Shown: positions 26,117-34,517 of the stretch, piece by piece | Layout of the letters: every line of letters starts with the position of its first letter | How positions within the stretch are numbered: the first letter of the stretch is position 1 | Source: Mesonia sp. HuA40 | GTDB lineage: Bacteria > Bacteroidota > Bacteroidia > Flavobacteriales > Flavobacteriaceae | Direction of reading: 5' to 3' | Assembly: GCF_008017835.1 (NCBI RefSeq) | Contig: NZ_VRLT01000028.1 | Span: 143,605-207,604, forward strand | DNA length: 64,000 nucleotides | The notes under the pieces: model-generated | Seen by the model: only the letters and a program-made list of their open reading frames with translations | Told to the model about the DNA's origin: nothing | Databases searched by the model: none | Position numbers and translations under genes: made by a program

Positions 26117-26401
26117 AAAACGAAGTCAACAACATATATCTAACATATATCTTCAACTGTGGCTCTGTGTTCTTCGGGCACAAGCGTTTATGCGTCTATG
26201 CCAGTTCTTTTTACTATCTTCAGTATTAAATTCCTTCAAAAGAAGGATATACGAGATCCTTGGTAAAAACATAAAGCACGAACTTTCCTTGAAATAGGTT
26301 GAGTAAAAATAAAATCAACTGCCTTTATTATTGTAAATTACTAATCAATCCTTTAATTTAGTAGGGCTAATTAACTTTTTGTTTATAAACCAAGTTTCGA
26401 T
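26117..26401. other. gene-free stretch with a degraded boundary element (S7)
   Basis: Begins with GTCAACAACATATATCTAAC, resembling the left end of the other elements, and a small hairpin TGTTCTTCGGGCACA, but no matching right arm was found. The rest (26220-26400) is AT-rich with no gene; codon composition becomes core-like from the next gene. Confidence 0.4.
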
Positions 26402-27049
26402 TTGAGAAAAATACTCTTTATTATAAGCTTCCTTAGCCTCGGCGCAAGAGGGCAGAACAATGATAAACCAAAAGTTTTCTACAACCTAGACGATGAGGAG
26501 ATAGGTTGGCAAGCTTATTTTAAACTAAAAGAAGAAACCAATAGTTTAAACCAAATTACAGCCACCGATTCAACTTTGCAGTATCGCTTGATTCGTAGAG
26601 AAAATACCGGCACCTTACCACCTACTACCTTTTTGCAATTGAAACAGTATTTATCCGCTTTAAGCGGAAAAGAAATCCGTGAAAATGAAAATATAGTCAT
26701 CAATTACCTTAGTCGATATCCCGAAAATGATCAACCATCAGATCATTCTAGCCGATCGAAATGGAATATCTACCATAAGAATTATTTAAAGAAATTGCAT
26801 CAACTTGCGCCAATAAAGCAATTTTGGATGCACGCCCCCACTATTAAAACTTTAGACTACCACCACGCCAATCGTTTAAATTGGTTAGCCGATGAAAAAG
26901 ATGCGCTTTTTATTTTATTCTTTAAGCAGACTGTGCCCCTTGGCAATTATATTTTGATAAAACCCAATGGCCGCTACTATTACTATTTAGGGGAATACGG
27001 GAAAGACCATGTGCTGCGGCAGGCCGAAGATTTTTTTAAACTTGATTAA
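26402..27049 (+). CDS. exported hypothetical protein
   Basis: A 215-residue protein starting with TTG and a short signal peptide ('MRKILFIISFLSLGARGQ'). It has no recognised domain; aromatic-rich segments 'KSKWNIYHKNYLKKLHQLAPIKQFW'-like and 'YILIKPNGRYYYYLGEYGKDH' suggest a soluble periplasmic beta-containing fold. Base composition is closer to the core genome than to the AT-rich cassette genes, so it probably marks the right edge of the first array. No good alternative start is seen upstream. Confidence 0.6.
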   Translation: MRKILFIISFLSLGARGQNNDKPKVFYNLDDEEIGWQAYFKLKEETNSLNQITATDSTLQYRLIRRENTGTLPPTTFLQLKQYLSALSGKEIRENENIVINYLSRYPENDQPSDHSSRSKWNIYHKNYLKKLHQLAPIKQFWMHAPTIKTLDYHHANRLNWLADEKDALFILFFKQTVPLGNYILIKPNGRYYYYLGEYGKDHVLRQAEDFFKLD

Positions 27050-27160
27050 AAAAGAATTATACTGGGGCCGTCGGTTTTATTTGTCAAGCAAAAATCCTAT
27101 ATTTCAACCACTAACAGTGATAAGGCTAAATGCCAAAGAAACAGTCTAAAGCTTTACCCG

Positions 27161-27751
27161 ATGAAAAACGAAAATACACAGCACTCATCAAATACAGCAG
27201 CGGCTAAGCTACCGGCTTATTTAAAGCAAGCCTTGCAAGGAGTAAGGCAGGCTTTTGAACAAGAAGAACCTATTAGCTTTAACATAATAGAAGCCAAGGA
27301 TAAAGGCTTTAGCATAAAAGTGAACGGCTTGTTTGCCTTTGTTAGCTTTGGTCATTTTGCTTGGTCTTACCCCAATATTAAATTCTGGCACAATGCCTCC
27401 CGTCATTTAGTGGGTCATAGCTTTAGCGGAAGTATTCACAGCCTAAAAGAAAATCCGGTTGGTATTTTAATCGATGCCAAATCTTCTTCTTTTGAGCCGG
27501 CACCGCTGGCCTTGCATTCCTGCTATCGGGCAGTGGTTTTACAAAAGTCAAAATATGGTGTTTTTGCCGACCTAGGCGTTCACTTTAATTGGCAATACGG
27601 TTCGTTATTGGGCTTAATTCATCTATCCCATATGCTAGATAAGAATCAATGGGTAGCTATGCAGGAGGGTGAAATTATTTCTACCCAATTTATGGGATAC
27701 AATGAGAAGCAACAACTTATATTGGGCGATAACCTAGAACGCACGATGTGA
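27161..27751 (+). CDS. hypothetical protein with possible S1-like segments
   Basis: A 196-residue cytosolic protein. 'AKDKGFSIKVNGLFAFVSFGHFAW' and 'SKYGVFADLGVHFNWQYGSLLGLIHLSHM' look like S1/OB-type RNA-binding motifs (the second has the GVFADLG...GLIHLSHM pattern). Such an assignment would imply RNA binding, but it is based on short motifs only. Core-like composition. ATG start at 27161; 112 bp downstream of the previous gene and in the same direction. Confidence 0.6.
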   Translation: MKNENTQHSSNTAAAKLPAYLKQALQGVRQAFEQEEPISFNIIEAKDKGFSIKVNGLFAFVSFGHFAWSYPNIKFWHNASRHLVGHSFSGSIHSLKENPVGILIDAKSSSFEPAPLALHSCYRAVVLQKSKYGVFADLGVHFNWQYGSLLGLIHLSHMLDKNQWVAMQEGEIISTQFMGYNEKQQLILGDNLERTM

Positions 27752-28223
27752 CTAAAAGGTGTGATGTCTAAATGAACTGGCAATTTTCAGGAAGTACAGC
27801 ATTCAAAGCCTAAGCAGCACAGACTTGTCTATTATGTTTTATGAAAATACCCCAATAAGATTAATAGGAATAGTGGATTTTATTAGCCAGCCTAACCAGC
27901 AACCAAAAGACACCTTAAACAGTTGTAAGATGGTGACTGCATAGCCTGTGATGTGGTGGGCATCAAAAGAAAAGGGATGGTTGCTTACTAAAATCAATTA
28001 AATTTATCTACCCACCATCAACAGTCACAAAATGCCAATAGAAAACATACCTGAAATTTATTTTGATGAAAAGCGGAACCAGCGGGTTTTGTTTGTTTCC
28101 GATTTTAAAATCTGCGAAACATAGATTTTACGCAAAACCGTATACGAGTAAAAACGCCAAATTCCATCTACTGGCTTTTAGCCTATTAAATAAAATTATG
28201 ATTTTAACAAACTTTAAAAAGCT
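27752..28223. other. gene-free stretch with imperfect inverted repeats
   Basis: Contains AGATGGTGACTG (27930) facing CACCATCAACAGTCAC (28014..28029) as a broken inverted repeat, and short open frames (27837.., 28032..) of 29-45 codons that look like chance or decayed pieces. No supportable gene. Confidence 0.4.
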
Positions 28224-28252
28224 TTGCTTTTTTAAATATTTTAATATATTTG
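28224..28252 (+). promoter_or_regulatory. promoter upstream of the Bor-like gene
   Basis: TTG (28224..28226), 18 bp, then TATATTTG (28245..28252): a full flavobacterial -33/-7 promoter. It would give a leader of roughly 185 nt before the Bor-like start. Confidence 0.6.
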
Positions 28253-28443
28253 TCTCGAAAATCTTAGAAAACTGCGATAACTCCAGGACAATTTAAATAT
28301 TTAACAATCAAATCGTAAAAGGGTTAAAATGAAAAGCTAAATTTTTTTTTGATATTAAGTAATACTAAATCTGGACGTTAAAAACCAAAATAGACCAAAC
28401 CCACTCAAAAAGAGTATTTTAAATAACCATTAAATTTTAAAAA

Positions 28444-28740
28444 ATGATTAAAAAATCACTAAAAATGATGTCAGTTTTATTTGCTGCATCTATGCTACTT
28501 ACTTCTTGTTATTCGTATACCAGCGTTGTAGGCGAAGGAGCTCAAGGATCTAACCAAACTACTAAGTGGAACCACTACGTAGTTTATGGTCTTGCGCCAG
28601 TAGGAGTTTCTGATTCTAAGCAAATGGCTGACGGTGCCGAAAATTATACGGTACACACCCGACAGTCTTTTGTAAATGGCTTAGTTTCTGCGCTTACCTT
28701 TGGAATCTACACGCCAACTACCACTACGGTAACTAAATAA
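28444..28740 (+). CDS. Bor family lipoprotein
   Basis: A 98-residue lipoprotein with lipobox LTSC at residues 19-22 (mature N-terminal Cys22). 'SYTSVVGEGAQGSNQTTKWNHYVVYGLAPVG' and the end 'SFVNGLVSALTFGIYTPTTTTVTK' match the Bor family, named after the phage lambda serum-resistance lipoprotein; chromosomal versions are common in Bacteroidota and their role there is unknown. It has its own promoter and a terminator immediately downstream. Confidence 0.85.
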   Translation: MIKKSLKMMSVLFAASMLLTSCYSYTSVVGEGAQGSNQTTKWNHYVVYGLAPVGVSDSKQMADGAENYTVHTRQSFVNGLVSALTFGIYTPTTTTVTK

Positions 28741-28749
28741 TCTTTAAAT

Positions 28750-28784
28750 TGGGAGTTTGCCGTTTTTAGCAAACTCCCATTTGT
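28750..28784 (+). terminator. intrinsic terminator after the Bor-like gene
   Basis: Perfect 11-bp stem TGGGAGTTTGC / GCAAACTCCCA (28750..28760 and 28769..28779). The T-run is short (ATTTGTCT), so strength is moderate. Confidence 0.65.
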
Positions 28785-28792
28785 CTCCATAT

Positions 28793-29002
28793 ATGAGAAA
28801 ATTAATTTTTTATATCGCAGTGGCCATAAGCCTCGTGCTGCTACTTAATATTTTAAAAATTTTTATTACTGATTTTAGCCGACTTACTTCTTATGGCTAT
28901 GGTTATCTGGCGGGAAAAATTGTATTATTCATTCTATTTGGCGCACTGGTGTACCGCACTAGAAAAACCAAATCTCCCATTAAAAAAGAATCTAATCCTT
29001 AG
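28793..29002 (+). CDS. small two-helix membrane protein
   Basis: A 69-residue protein from ATG 28793 ('MRKLIFYIAVAISLVLLLNI'), with a second helix 'YGYGYLAGKIVLFILFGALVY' and a basic C-terminal tail. The frame is open from 28757, but that region is the preceding terminator hairpin, so the later ATG is used. Unknown function; it lies just outside leader copy B. Confidence 0.6.
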   Translation: MRKLIFYIAVAISLVLLLNILKIFITDFSRLTSYGYGYLAGKIVLFILFGALVYRTRKTKSPIKKESNP

Positions 29003-29196
29003 TACATTTATGATCGCGTGTTTGTATTCCTAAACAAGCCTTATGGGTAAGTATCAAACACTATTTACATTCGCGCTAAATTCTATTTCTCGATAGTACC
29101 CCCCAAACATTCCTTTCAAGCCATTTCAAGTACTACTATTGTTTGCATATTTAAATTTGATATTTTGTTTTAAAACAATATTTCTTTTACGATAAT

Positions 29197-29369
29197 TCAT
29201 TGCCCCCGCTGCTACACCATGGCATCGCGTTCTCTTTACCTTATCACCAAAATTAGCTCAAACAAGCTAATGCTGAACCTTTTTTATTTACACCGCAATT
29301 AACTGGTAGCGCTTTACCCAATAAAAAATGCTATTAAAAGTGTATATTTGAGTGTAGATTACGAGTTGT
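29197..29369 (+). repeat. leader repeat, copy B
   Basis: Contains a 92-bp block (29240..29331) identical to leader copy C, then TATATTTG (29343..29350) and GAGTTGT (29363..29369). Opens a small block with one membrane-protein gene. Confidence 0.7.
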
Positions 29370-29430
29370 ATGAAATGCCAAAATTGCAAACTAACATTCT
29401 GAATTAAGGAGAAAACTATTTAAATAAAGA

Positions 29431-30012
29431 ATGATCAAGAAAATATTGTTCCCATTTATTGCGATATTCTTAGCCTATAGGTCTTATGAATTGTTGAAAA
29501 CAATTTGGACGTTAGAACCTTCTGAATTGAACTTTGGGAGTAAACTATTCCTGTCCTTTCTGTTGAATTTATTTATTACAGGAGTTTTTGCATTTATTGG
29601 TTTTGCATACAAGACGAGTCAACTTTTGCCCGAAAGTTATTATCGAATTAAGAATAAGAAGTTGATAAAAAAGTCTTCAAAATTTCTAAAAATTCAATAC
29701 TTTAAAATGTTCCTATTGTTTGTATTTTGGGGCAAAAGAAATAATAGACTGAAATATTTTAACGGTACAAAATCAGGTTTAGAGAACTTAGAGTATCAAA
29801 CAAGACAATCTGAATTTGGACATCTAGCAGCATTGGTAGTAATTCAACTCAGTGTTATAATAGTTTTAATCAAAGAACATTATTGGATTGCCTTTTTGAC
29901 TACAACATTCAATTTTATCTCTAATTTTTATCCTGTATTGCTTCAACGAAATCATAGATTACAAATCGAACGAATTAAAAATATCAAAAAAAGAAAGCAG
30001 ACAGAACAATAA
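29431..30012 (+). CDS. CrtO-like (glycosyl-diaponeurosporenoate acyltransferase family) membrane protein
   Basis: A 193-residue protein with four probable helices. The central and C-terminal pattern 'YFKMFLLFVFWGKRNNRLKYF', 'YQTRQSEFGHLAALVV' and 'FNFISNFYPVLLQRNHRLQIERI' resembles S. aureus CrtO, which has a T-K-x-E-x-x-H segment and ends with an N-x-P-x-x-x-Q-R-x-N-R-x-R-L segment. The conserved E/H and the N..YP..LQR.HR block are present here. No carotenoid genes are nearby, so acyl acceptor and donor are unknown. Single-gene block after leader copy B and before element S9. Confidence 0.6.
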   Translation: MIKKILFPFIAIFLAYRSYELLKTIWTLEPSELNFGSKLFLSFLLNLFITGVFAFIGFAYKTSQLLPESYYRIKNKKLIKKSSKFLKIQYFKMFLLFVFWGKRNNRLKYFNGTKSGLENLEYQTRQSEFGHLAALVVIQLSVIIVLIKEHYWIAFLTTTFNFISNFYPVLLQRNHRLQIERIKNIKKRKQTEQ

Positions 30013-30150
30013 CTACGCATATAGCTTTTGATCGGCGTACGTTTTCCTGCAAAGTTTTGGCTACGCAGTAAGCTTTTTGGTTTCGGTGGACAGAAAATTG
30101 CTTCGAAACCGCCACAATTCAAATGTGAACCGTTGGGCTTCATACTTAAA
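30013..30150 (+). repeat. degraded boundary-like element S9
   Basis: Starts with ACTACGCATATAGC and ends with GAACCGTTGGG, the outline of S10/S11, but the arms no longer pair fully. Internal GGTTTCG / CGAAACC hairpin at 30080..30107. Confidence 0.45.
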
Positions 30151-30204
30151 AAATCAAACTGAATCATATCTTTTGTAAATTTGATTAATTTAAGATAAAT
30201 TATA

Positions 30205-30444
30205 ATGGATATTCGAACAACAAAGCTTGAACTACTAAAAACAAATTTGGAAACTGAAAACTATGATTTTATCTAAAGAGTAGCTGACTTTGTGAAAAAA
30301 GAAAAAGTTGATTTTTGGGACGAATTGACTCCAACCGAACAATCTGAAATAAAACAAGGTGTTGAAGAATTAGATAACGGAAAAAGAATTTCATACGAGT
30401 CATTTCCTAAAGAAAATTTCTTAATAAAAATATTCTTATCCTAA
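30205..30444 (+). pseudogene. antitoxin-like gene with in-frame stop
   Basis: Starts MDIRTTKLELLKTNLETENYDFI, stop TAA at 30274..30276, then continues in the same frame 'RVADFVKKEKVDFWDELTPTEQSEIKQGVEELDNGKRISYESF'. This is the pattern of the small Bacteroidota antitoxins partnered with RelE/ParE-type toxins (DNA-binding-free helical type). One nonsense change breaks it. A toxin remnant follows in the same frame. Confidence 0.65.
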
Positions 30445-30540
30445 CTTACCGAATCTAAAATTCTAAAGCTTTCGCAATATTTACTGGAAGAGTGGAACTT
30501 TAGAACTAGTGAAAATTTTATCTCAAAACTAAACGATAAA
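30424..30540 (+). pseudogene. RelE/ParE-type toxin remnant
   Basis: Frame reading 'IKIFLS', stop, 'LTESKILKLSQYLLEEWNFRTSENFISKLNDKI' looks like the first ~40 residues of a ParE/RelE toxin whose ATG has become ATA (30424), with a stop at 30442 and the C-terminal half missing. It is cut off at the start of leader copy C. Confidence 0.55.
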
Positions 30541-30546
30541 ATTAAA

Positions 30547-30712
30547 CCCCCGCTAGTGCGCAATTACCTCACGTTTGTCTTGCTTATCACCAAAATTAGC
30601 TCAAACAAGCTAATGCTGAACCTTTTTTATTTACACCGCAATTAACTGGTAGCGCTTTACCCAATAAAAAATGCCCATAAAATTGTATATTTGAGTGGAT
30701 ATAAGGAGTTGT
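30547..30712 (+). repeat. leader repeat, copy C
   Basis: 92 bp (30583..30674) identical to copy B; shares its upstream part CCCGCTAGTGCGCAATTACC with copy D (one mismatch). Ends with TATATTTG (30686..30693), GGATATAAG and GAGTTGT (30706..30712). Precedes the Dcm-type methyltransferase gene. Confidence 0.7.
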
Positions 30713-30795
30713 GCCCAATTTTAAAAAAAATCCGTTAAACATCAAATTCTCGCAATTGATTGTTAATTTTAGTAATAGAATATTATATTTGAAAT

Positions 30796-31776
30796 ATGTA
30801 TAAAGAAAAATTAAAATTCATTGACCTCTTTTGTGGAATTGGAGGTTTTAGAATAGCGTTTGAGGAAGCTTGTGAAGAAAATAAAATCCAAGCTGAATGC
30901 GTGTTTTCGTCTGATATTGACAAATATGCACAAGAAAGTTATGAGGCAAATTTTGGAGAAAAACCGGCTGGCGACATAACGAAAATTAATGAAAAGGACA
31001 TTCCAAACCACGATATACTTTTTGCTGGTTTTCCTTGTCAACCCTTTAGCATAATTGGGCAAATGAAAGGTCTAAATGACACAAGAGGAACTTTATTTTT
31101 TGATATAGCGAGAATTATTAAGGAAAAAGAACCAAAAGCATTTATTTTAGAAAATGTGAAACAACTTGTTGGACACGACAAAGGAAAAACATTAAAAGTT
31201 ATCGTAAAATCCTTAAAAGATTTGGGATATCACGTTCAATATAGTGTACTTAACGCTTTGGACTTTGGACTACCGCAAAAAAGAGAACGGGTTGTTATTG
31301 TTGGTCATAAAGAACCAATTTTATTTACTTTTCCAAACCCAGAAAAACCATACAAATCACTGACCGAAATATTAGAAAATAAAGTTGATAAGAAATATTT
31401 CGCTTCAGATTATATAAAAGCCAAGAGGAAAGAAAAGCACACTTCTTCCTATTATCCATCAATTTGGCACGAAAACAAATCAGGCAATATCTGTTCTTAT
31501 CCTTTCTCTTGCGCTCTTCGTTCAGGTGCTTCGCATAATTATCTTTTAGTTAACGGAGAAAGAAGATTAACACCAAGAGAAATGTTTAGACTGCAAGGTT
31601 TTCCCGATTGGTACAAAATTATTGTGAGTGATGCACAAGCAAAAAAACAAGCTGGAAATGCTGTTCCAGTAAATATGATAAAAGCAGTGGCTCAAAAACT
31701 ATTGCCTTATGTGGCGACAACAATTGACCCATCAATGGTTTTAAGAGAATACGATTTAAAATATAATGCAAGTTAA
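30796..31776 (+). CDS. DNA (cytosine-5-)-methyltransferase
   Basis: A 326-residue C5-cytosine methyltransferase of a type II system. Motif I 'FIDLFCGIGGFRIAFEEA' (residues 8-25), motif IV 'FAGFPCQPFSIIGQMKGLND' with catalytic Cys near 81, motif VI 'FILENVKQLV' near 116, motif VIII 'DFGLPQKRERVVIVG', and motif X 'AGNAVPVNMIKAVAQKL'. The recognition domain between VIII and IX is short, and 'ALRSGASHNYLLVNGERRLTPREMFRLQGFP' is motif IX. Its stop overlaps the ATG of the next gene (TAATG), so methylase and nuclease are coupled. Transcription is probably driven by leader copy C 84 bp upstream. Confidence 0.92.
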   Translation: MYKEKLKFIDLFCGIGGFRIAFEEACEENKIQAECVFSSDIDKYAQESYEANFGEKPAGDITKINEKDIPNHDILFAGFPCQPFSIIGQMKGLNDTRGTLFFDIARIIKEKEPKAFILENVKQLVGHDKGKTLKVIVKSLKDLGYHVQYSVLNALDFGLPQKRERVVIVGHKEPILFTFPNPEKPYKSLTEILENKVDKKYFASDYIKAKRKEKHTSSYYPSIWHENKSGNICSYPFSCALRSGASHNYLLVNGERRLTPREMFRLQGFPDWYKIIVSDAQAKKQAGNAVPVNMIKAVAQKLLPYVATTIDPSMVLREYDLKYNAS

Positions 31777-32528
31777 TGACAAAGAGAAAATCACCAAGAT
31801 TAAGAACTGTAAGCAAATCCGTTTCTGCTTATCCACTAAATAAATTCAATTCAGATTTTCCATATATTCTCGGTCAAGAAATAGTTTATTTATTAGCAAG
31901 CAAGGGACGCGCTGACCTACAAGGAAATGAATGGGAGCAAATTTTTGCTTTATGTGTTGGAGCTGACTGGAAACCATCAAATGTTGGATTGGATGATGTT
32001 GTAATGGGAAATACAGCTTGGGGAGCAAAAACTGTAAAATCAGGAGTAAAAGACTTTAAAAACTTAAAGCAAGTTCGATTGATTTCTGGCAGAAATTCAC
32101 CTGTTTATTCTTATGGAGGAACAATTGATACTTCTGCTGACCCAAATTTAATTGGAGAGCAAGTGCTAGAAATTTGGAATGAACGTGTATCTGCAATACG
32201 TGAAAAATATAAACATTTAAGAACTGTCGTACTTGTAAAATCAAACGACCTATCCCAAGTAGCCGTATTTGAATTTGATACAATTCGTTACGACTCAGAA
32301 CTTTTTAACTTTGAATGGAATAAAAATGGTAATCTCGAAGGTTTTATTAAAGGCACAAGAACAAAACAATTTGTGTGGCAGCCACACGGTTCACAATTTA
32401 CGATAATAGAAAAAGTTCCCGAAGAAACTTTAATTTTAAAAATCAAACCACCCGAAACATTGGATAAGGAAAAAATACTCGATGCTATTGGATTTGACAA
32501 GACTTGGGTTACAATTGAAAGAAAGTAA
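31776..32528 (+). CDS. putative type II restriction endonuclease
   Basis: A 250-residue soluble protein translated in overlap with the C5-methyltransferase. 'NVGLDDVVMGNTAWGAKTVKSGVKDFKN' offers a PD-(D/E)xK-like pair (D..(x)..AK), with an acidic residue in 'QGNEWEQIFALC' upstream. 'YGGTIDTSADPNLIGEQVLEIWNERVSAIREKYKHLRTVVLVKSNDLSQVAVFEFD' is a folded alpha/beta segment. The assignment as the cognate nuclease rests mainly on gene pairing; a ScrFI/LlaMI-like relationship is possible but unverified. Target sequence cannot be read from the protein. Confidence 0.75.
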   Translation: MTKRKSPRLRTVSKSVSAYPLNKFNSDFPYILGQEIVYLLASKGRADLQGNEWEQIFALCVGADWKPSNVGLDDVVMGNTAWGAKTVKSGVKDFKNLKQVRLISGRNSPVYSYGGTIDTSADPNLIGEQVLEIWNERVSAIREKYKHLRTVVLVKSNDLSQVAVFEFDTIRYDSELFNFEWNKNGNLEGFIKGTRTKQFVWQPHGSQFTIIEKVPEETLILKIKPPETLDKEKILDAIGFDKTWVTIERK

Positions 32529-32539
32529 AAAAACTGGGC

Positions 32540-32728
32540 ACAACACCGTATATAGCTCATAGCTAATTAGTTGCTTAATCGAAGATAAAGCATATTTGCA
32601 AGTCCGCCAAATTTTTTAATTTGGCTTATTGATAAAAAAAATAATAAGAAAATTAAAAAATTCGGCTCGTGCTTAACCGAAAAATTATCGATAATTTGCA
32701 CGCTACGAGCCATATACAAGACCGTTGT
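32540..32728 (+). repeat. palindromic cassette-boundary-like element S10
   Basis: The clearest copy, 189 bp. Left end ACAACACCGTATATAGCTC; right end GAGCCATATACAAG then ACCGTTGT. GTATATaGCTC pairs with GAGCcATATAC. The interior holds a long AT-rich inverted repeat around 32600-32700 (for example TTTTTAATTT / AAATTAAAAA). Confidence 0.7.
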
Positions 32729-32854
32729 AAAACATTTACGAAAAACTTTACGACATTCAATGACAAAGTAAATGTCGTCTAAAAGTCAAATAAAAATCGT
32801 TATCAAATTTTAAACGAATTACTACTTTTAGAGTTAAATAAAAGTAACAAACAA

Positions 32855-32944
32855 ATGAACTGGATTGCAAAGAAAATAAGTGAAACCCGAAAAATTAAAG
32901 GGCTCACTCAAGAAGAATTGGCTGAACAAGCCAAAAAGCCTTAA
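32855..32944 (+). pseudogene. truncated helix-turn-helix N-terminus
   Basis: Reads MNWIAKKISETRKIKGLTQE and on to ELAEQAKKP, then stop. It is the first ~27 residues of an XRE-type regulator. A one-base shift in the A-run at 32934..32938 would join it in frame to the nuclease toxin domain that follows, so this may be a recombination junction rather than a gene. Confidence 0.55.
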
Positions 32945-33408
32945 AAAAACAATATAAAAATACTATTGCTTTTGCATCTAATGCCAGAAAAGGTAATTTA
33001 GGTGAAATTTGTACAGACATAGATTTTGTTGAAAAAGGCTATGAAGTGGTACACGTTAATAGACACACGACCATTGACCCGATAGGCGATAATACTGGTA
33101 TAGACCATATATTTAAAAATCCAGAAACTGGAGAATATGTGATTGTAGAAAGTAAATTTCACGGTACTGGTGGTCTTTCAAATCTATCAGATGGTACGAG
33201 ACAAATGAGTAACAATTGGATTTCTAACGGTTTAGAAAACAATACAGATAGGTTATGGAAAGCTGTTGGCGGTGATATGTCTTTATATAATGATATAAAA
33301 AATAATGGTTTTGAACGTGTCATTGCTTATATTCAAGCAGATGGAACTATCAATTATAAATATGTTGGTGCAGATGGTTATGAAATAAATACAGTTTTTG
33401 ACAATTAA
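32926..33408 (+). CDS. PoNe-type (PD-(D/E)xK) DNase toxin domain lacking its own start
   Basis: Open frame of 160 codons with no ATG; the earliest plausible start is GTG 33046, which would cut off part of the domain. Upstream homology includes 'IAFASNARKGNLGEICTDIDFVEKGYEVVHVNR'. The core 'GDNTGIDHIFKNPETGEYVIVESKFHGTGGLSNLSDG' gives the E-D-ExK nuclease residues, and 'RLWKAVGGD...RVIAYIQADGTINYKYVGADG' the end. This matches the polymorphic PoNe effector domain, normally the C-terminus of a long secreted toxin. Here it stands without the delivery part, beside its immunity gene. A -1 shift at the poly-A run would fuse it to a helix-turn-helix stub. Confidence 0.65.
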   Translation, partial: TSQKALKKQYKNTIAFASNARKGNLGEICTDIDFVEKGYEVVHVNRHTTIDPIGDNTGIDHIFKNPETGEYVIVESKFHGTGGLSNLSDGTRQMSNNWISNGLENNTDRLWKAVGGDMSLYNDIKNNGFERVIAYIQADGTINYKYVGADGYEINTVFDN

Positions 33409-33414
33409 TACTTT

Positions 33415-34227
33415 ATGAAAAATGTAAAAGATAATACTTTCTATAATAATATTATTGAAAAACATTTAGATTTAGTTCATAGAAGAGAGTATGAAATTAA
33501 AAATTTTCCACCAAAAGAAGAATGGGAAACTAGACCCCATAAAATGAGCACAGAAATACATCTGCAACAAATAAAGTTGGTAACTTTTTCAGCAAGATTA
33601 CAAATCCTCATCGCTTCCTATTCCATAGGCAATAATAAAGAAAATTTACGCAGTCAATTTTCAGAAGCAGTTAAGGTTATGGAGCAAGTTTGGGATAAAC
33701 GTATTACAAAAGTTTACCACGGACGGCAGGAGGAAGAATATAACCAGTATAAACTAAATTCTTATATTCATATGCTCCAAATGTTTTCATTAGCAGTTTT
33801 ATTAGAGGTACCTAAAAATGAATTTGATATTTTAGTAAACTTGATCGATAGAGATCATATTAAAGATAAATTGATTGAGTATATGATTTCATCTAGATAC
33901 TCAAAGAGACCTGTTTTAAAAAAAGAAAGTTATCAGCGCTATATGATGATTCCAAAGTTGTACAAAAAACTTGTTAACATAGCTTATGATTTAAAAGCTG
34001 AACAAGCAATATTAGAGACTAGGGACTTTTTAAAAAAAGAATGGATTAAAATACCTAAAAAGCATTTCATAAGTCTGAATTTAAAAGATATTCCTAATTA
34101 TGAAGTTAAATCGGGTTTCGTAGGTCTTTGGGCTTTTGAAGTAGCGGCAGTTGTCAAAATAAAAGGTATAGATGATAGTAGTTTTAAAGATAATAGATTT
34201 TATCCCGATAGATTAGTGTGTTTTTAA
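33415..34227 (+). CDS. PoNi-like immunity protein (DUF1910/DUF1911 type)
   Basis: A 270-residue, mostly helical cytosolic protein. Its C-terminus 'SGFVGLWAFEVAAVVKIKGIDDSSFKDNRFYPDRLVCF' matches the end of DUF1911/PoNi proteins, which bind and block PoNe DNases. The N-terminal part ('NIIEKHLDLVHRREYEIKNF') fits DUF1910. It begins 6 bp after the toxin domain. The immunity gene is complete while the toxin has lost its start, so this cassette could act as an orphan immunity unit. Confidence 0.8.
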   Translation: MKNVKDNTFYNNIIEKHLDLVHRREYEIKNFPPKEEWETRPHKMSTEIHLQQIKLVTFSARLQILIASYSIGNNKENLRSQFSEAVKVMEQVWDKRITKVYHGRQEEEYNQYKLNSYIHMLQMFSLAVLLEVPKNEFDILVNLIDRDHIKDKLIEYMISSRYSKRPVLKKESYQRYMMIPKLYKKLVNIAYDLKAEQAILETRDFLKKEWIKIPKKHFISLNLKDIPNYEVKSGFVGLWAFEVAAVVKIKGIDDSSFKDNRFYPDRLVCF

Positions 34228-34357
34228 GGGAATTATTTAAAGGTCAATAATTGAATAATGGCAAGAACCTTAAACTATTAATGTTTAAGGTTTTTGTTTA
34301 AAAAATTGTTTAAATCTTAATTTTATATAAGTATTTAATTGATGAAAAATACAGTCT

Positions 34358-34490
34358 ACAACACTGCATATCGCTCATTGCGGAGTTTGTGGCTGAAATC
34401 GGAGTTTCGGGATTTTCTGGGAATAAAATCACTGAATTGAAAAATAATCGCTAATTTTCCCGCAACGAAGCGATATAGGAGACCGTTAGC
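34358..34490 (+). repeat. palindromic cassette-boundary-like element S11
   Basis: Left ACAACACTGCATATCGCTCA, right GCAACGAAGCGATATAGGAG then ACCGTTAG; ATATCGC pairs with GCGATAT and TTGCGG with CCCGCAA (bulged). Right end matches S2b and S10. Confidence 0.7.
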
Positions 34491-34517
34491 TTGCATTAAA
34501 AACAACCAACAGAACAT

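Noticed and set aside
28032..28296. Short open frames before the Bor-like gene
   Set aside because: 29-77 codons, overlapping the mapped promoter, no homologous pattern seen; more likely leader or decayed DNA.
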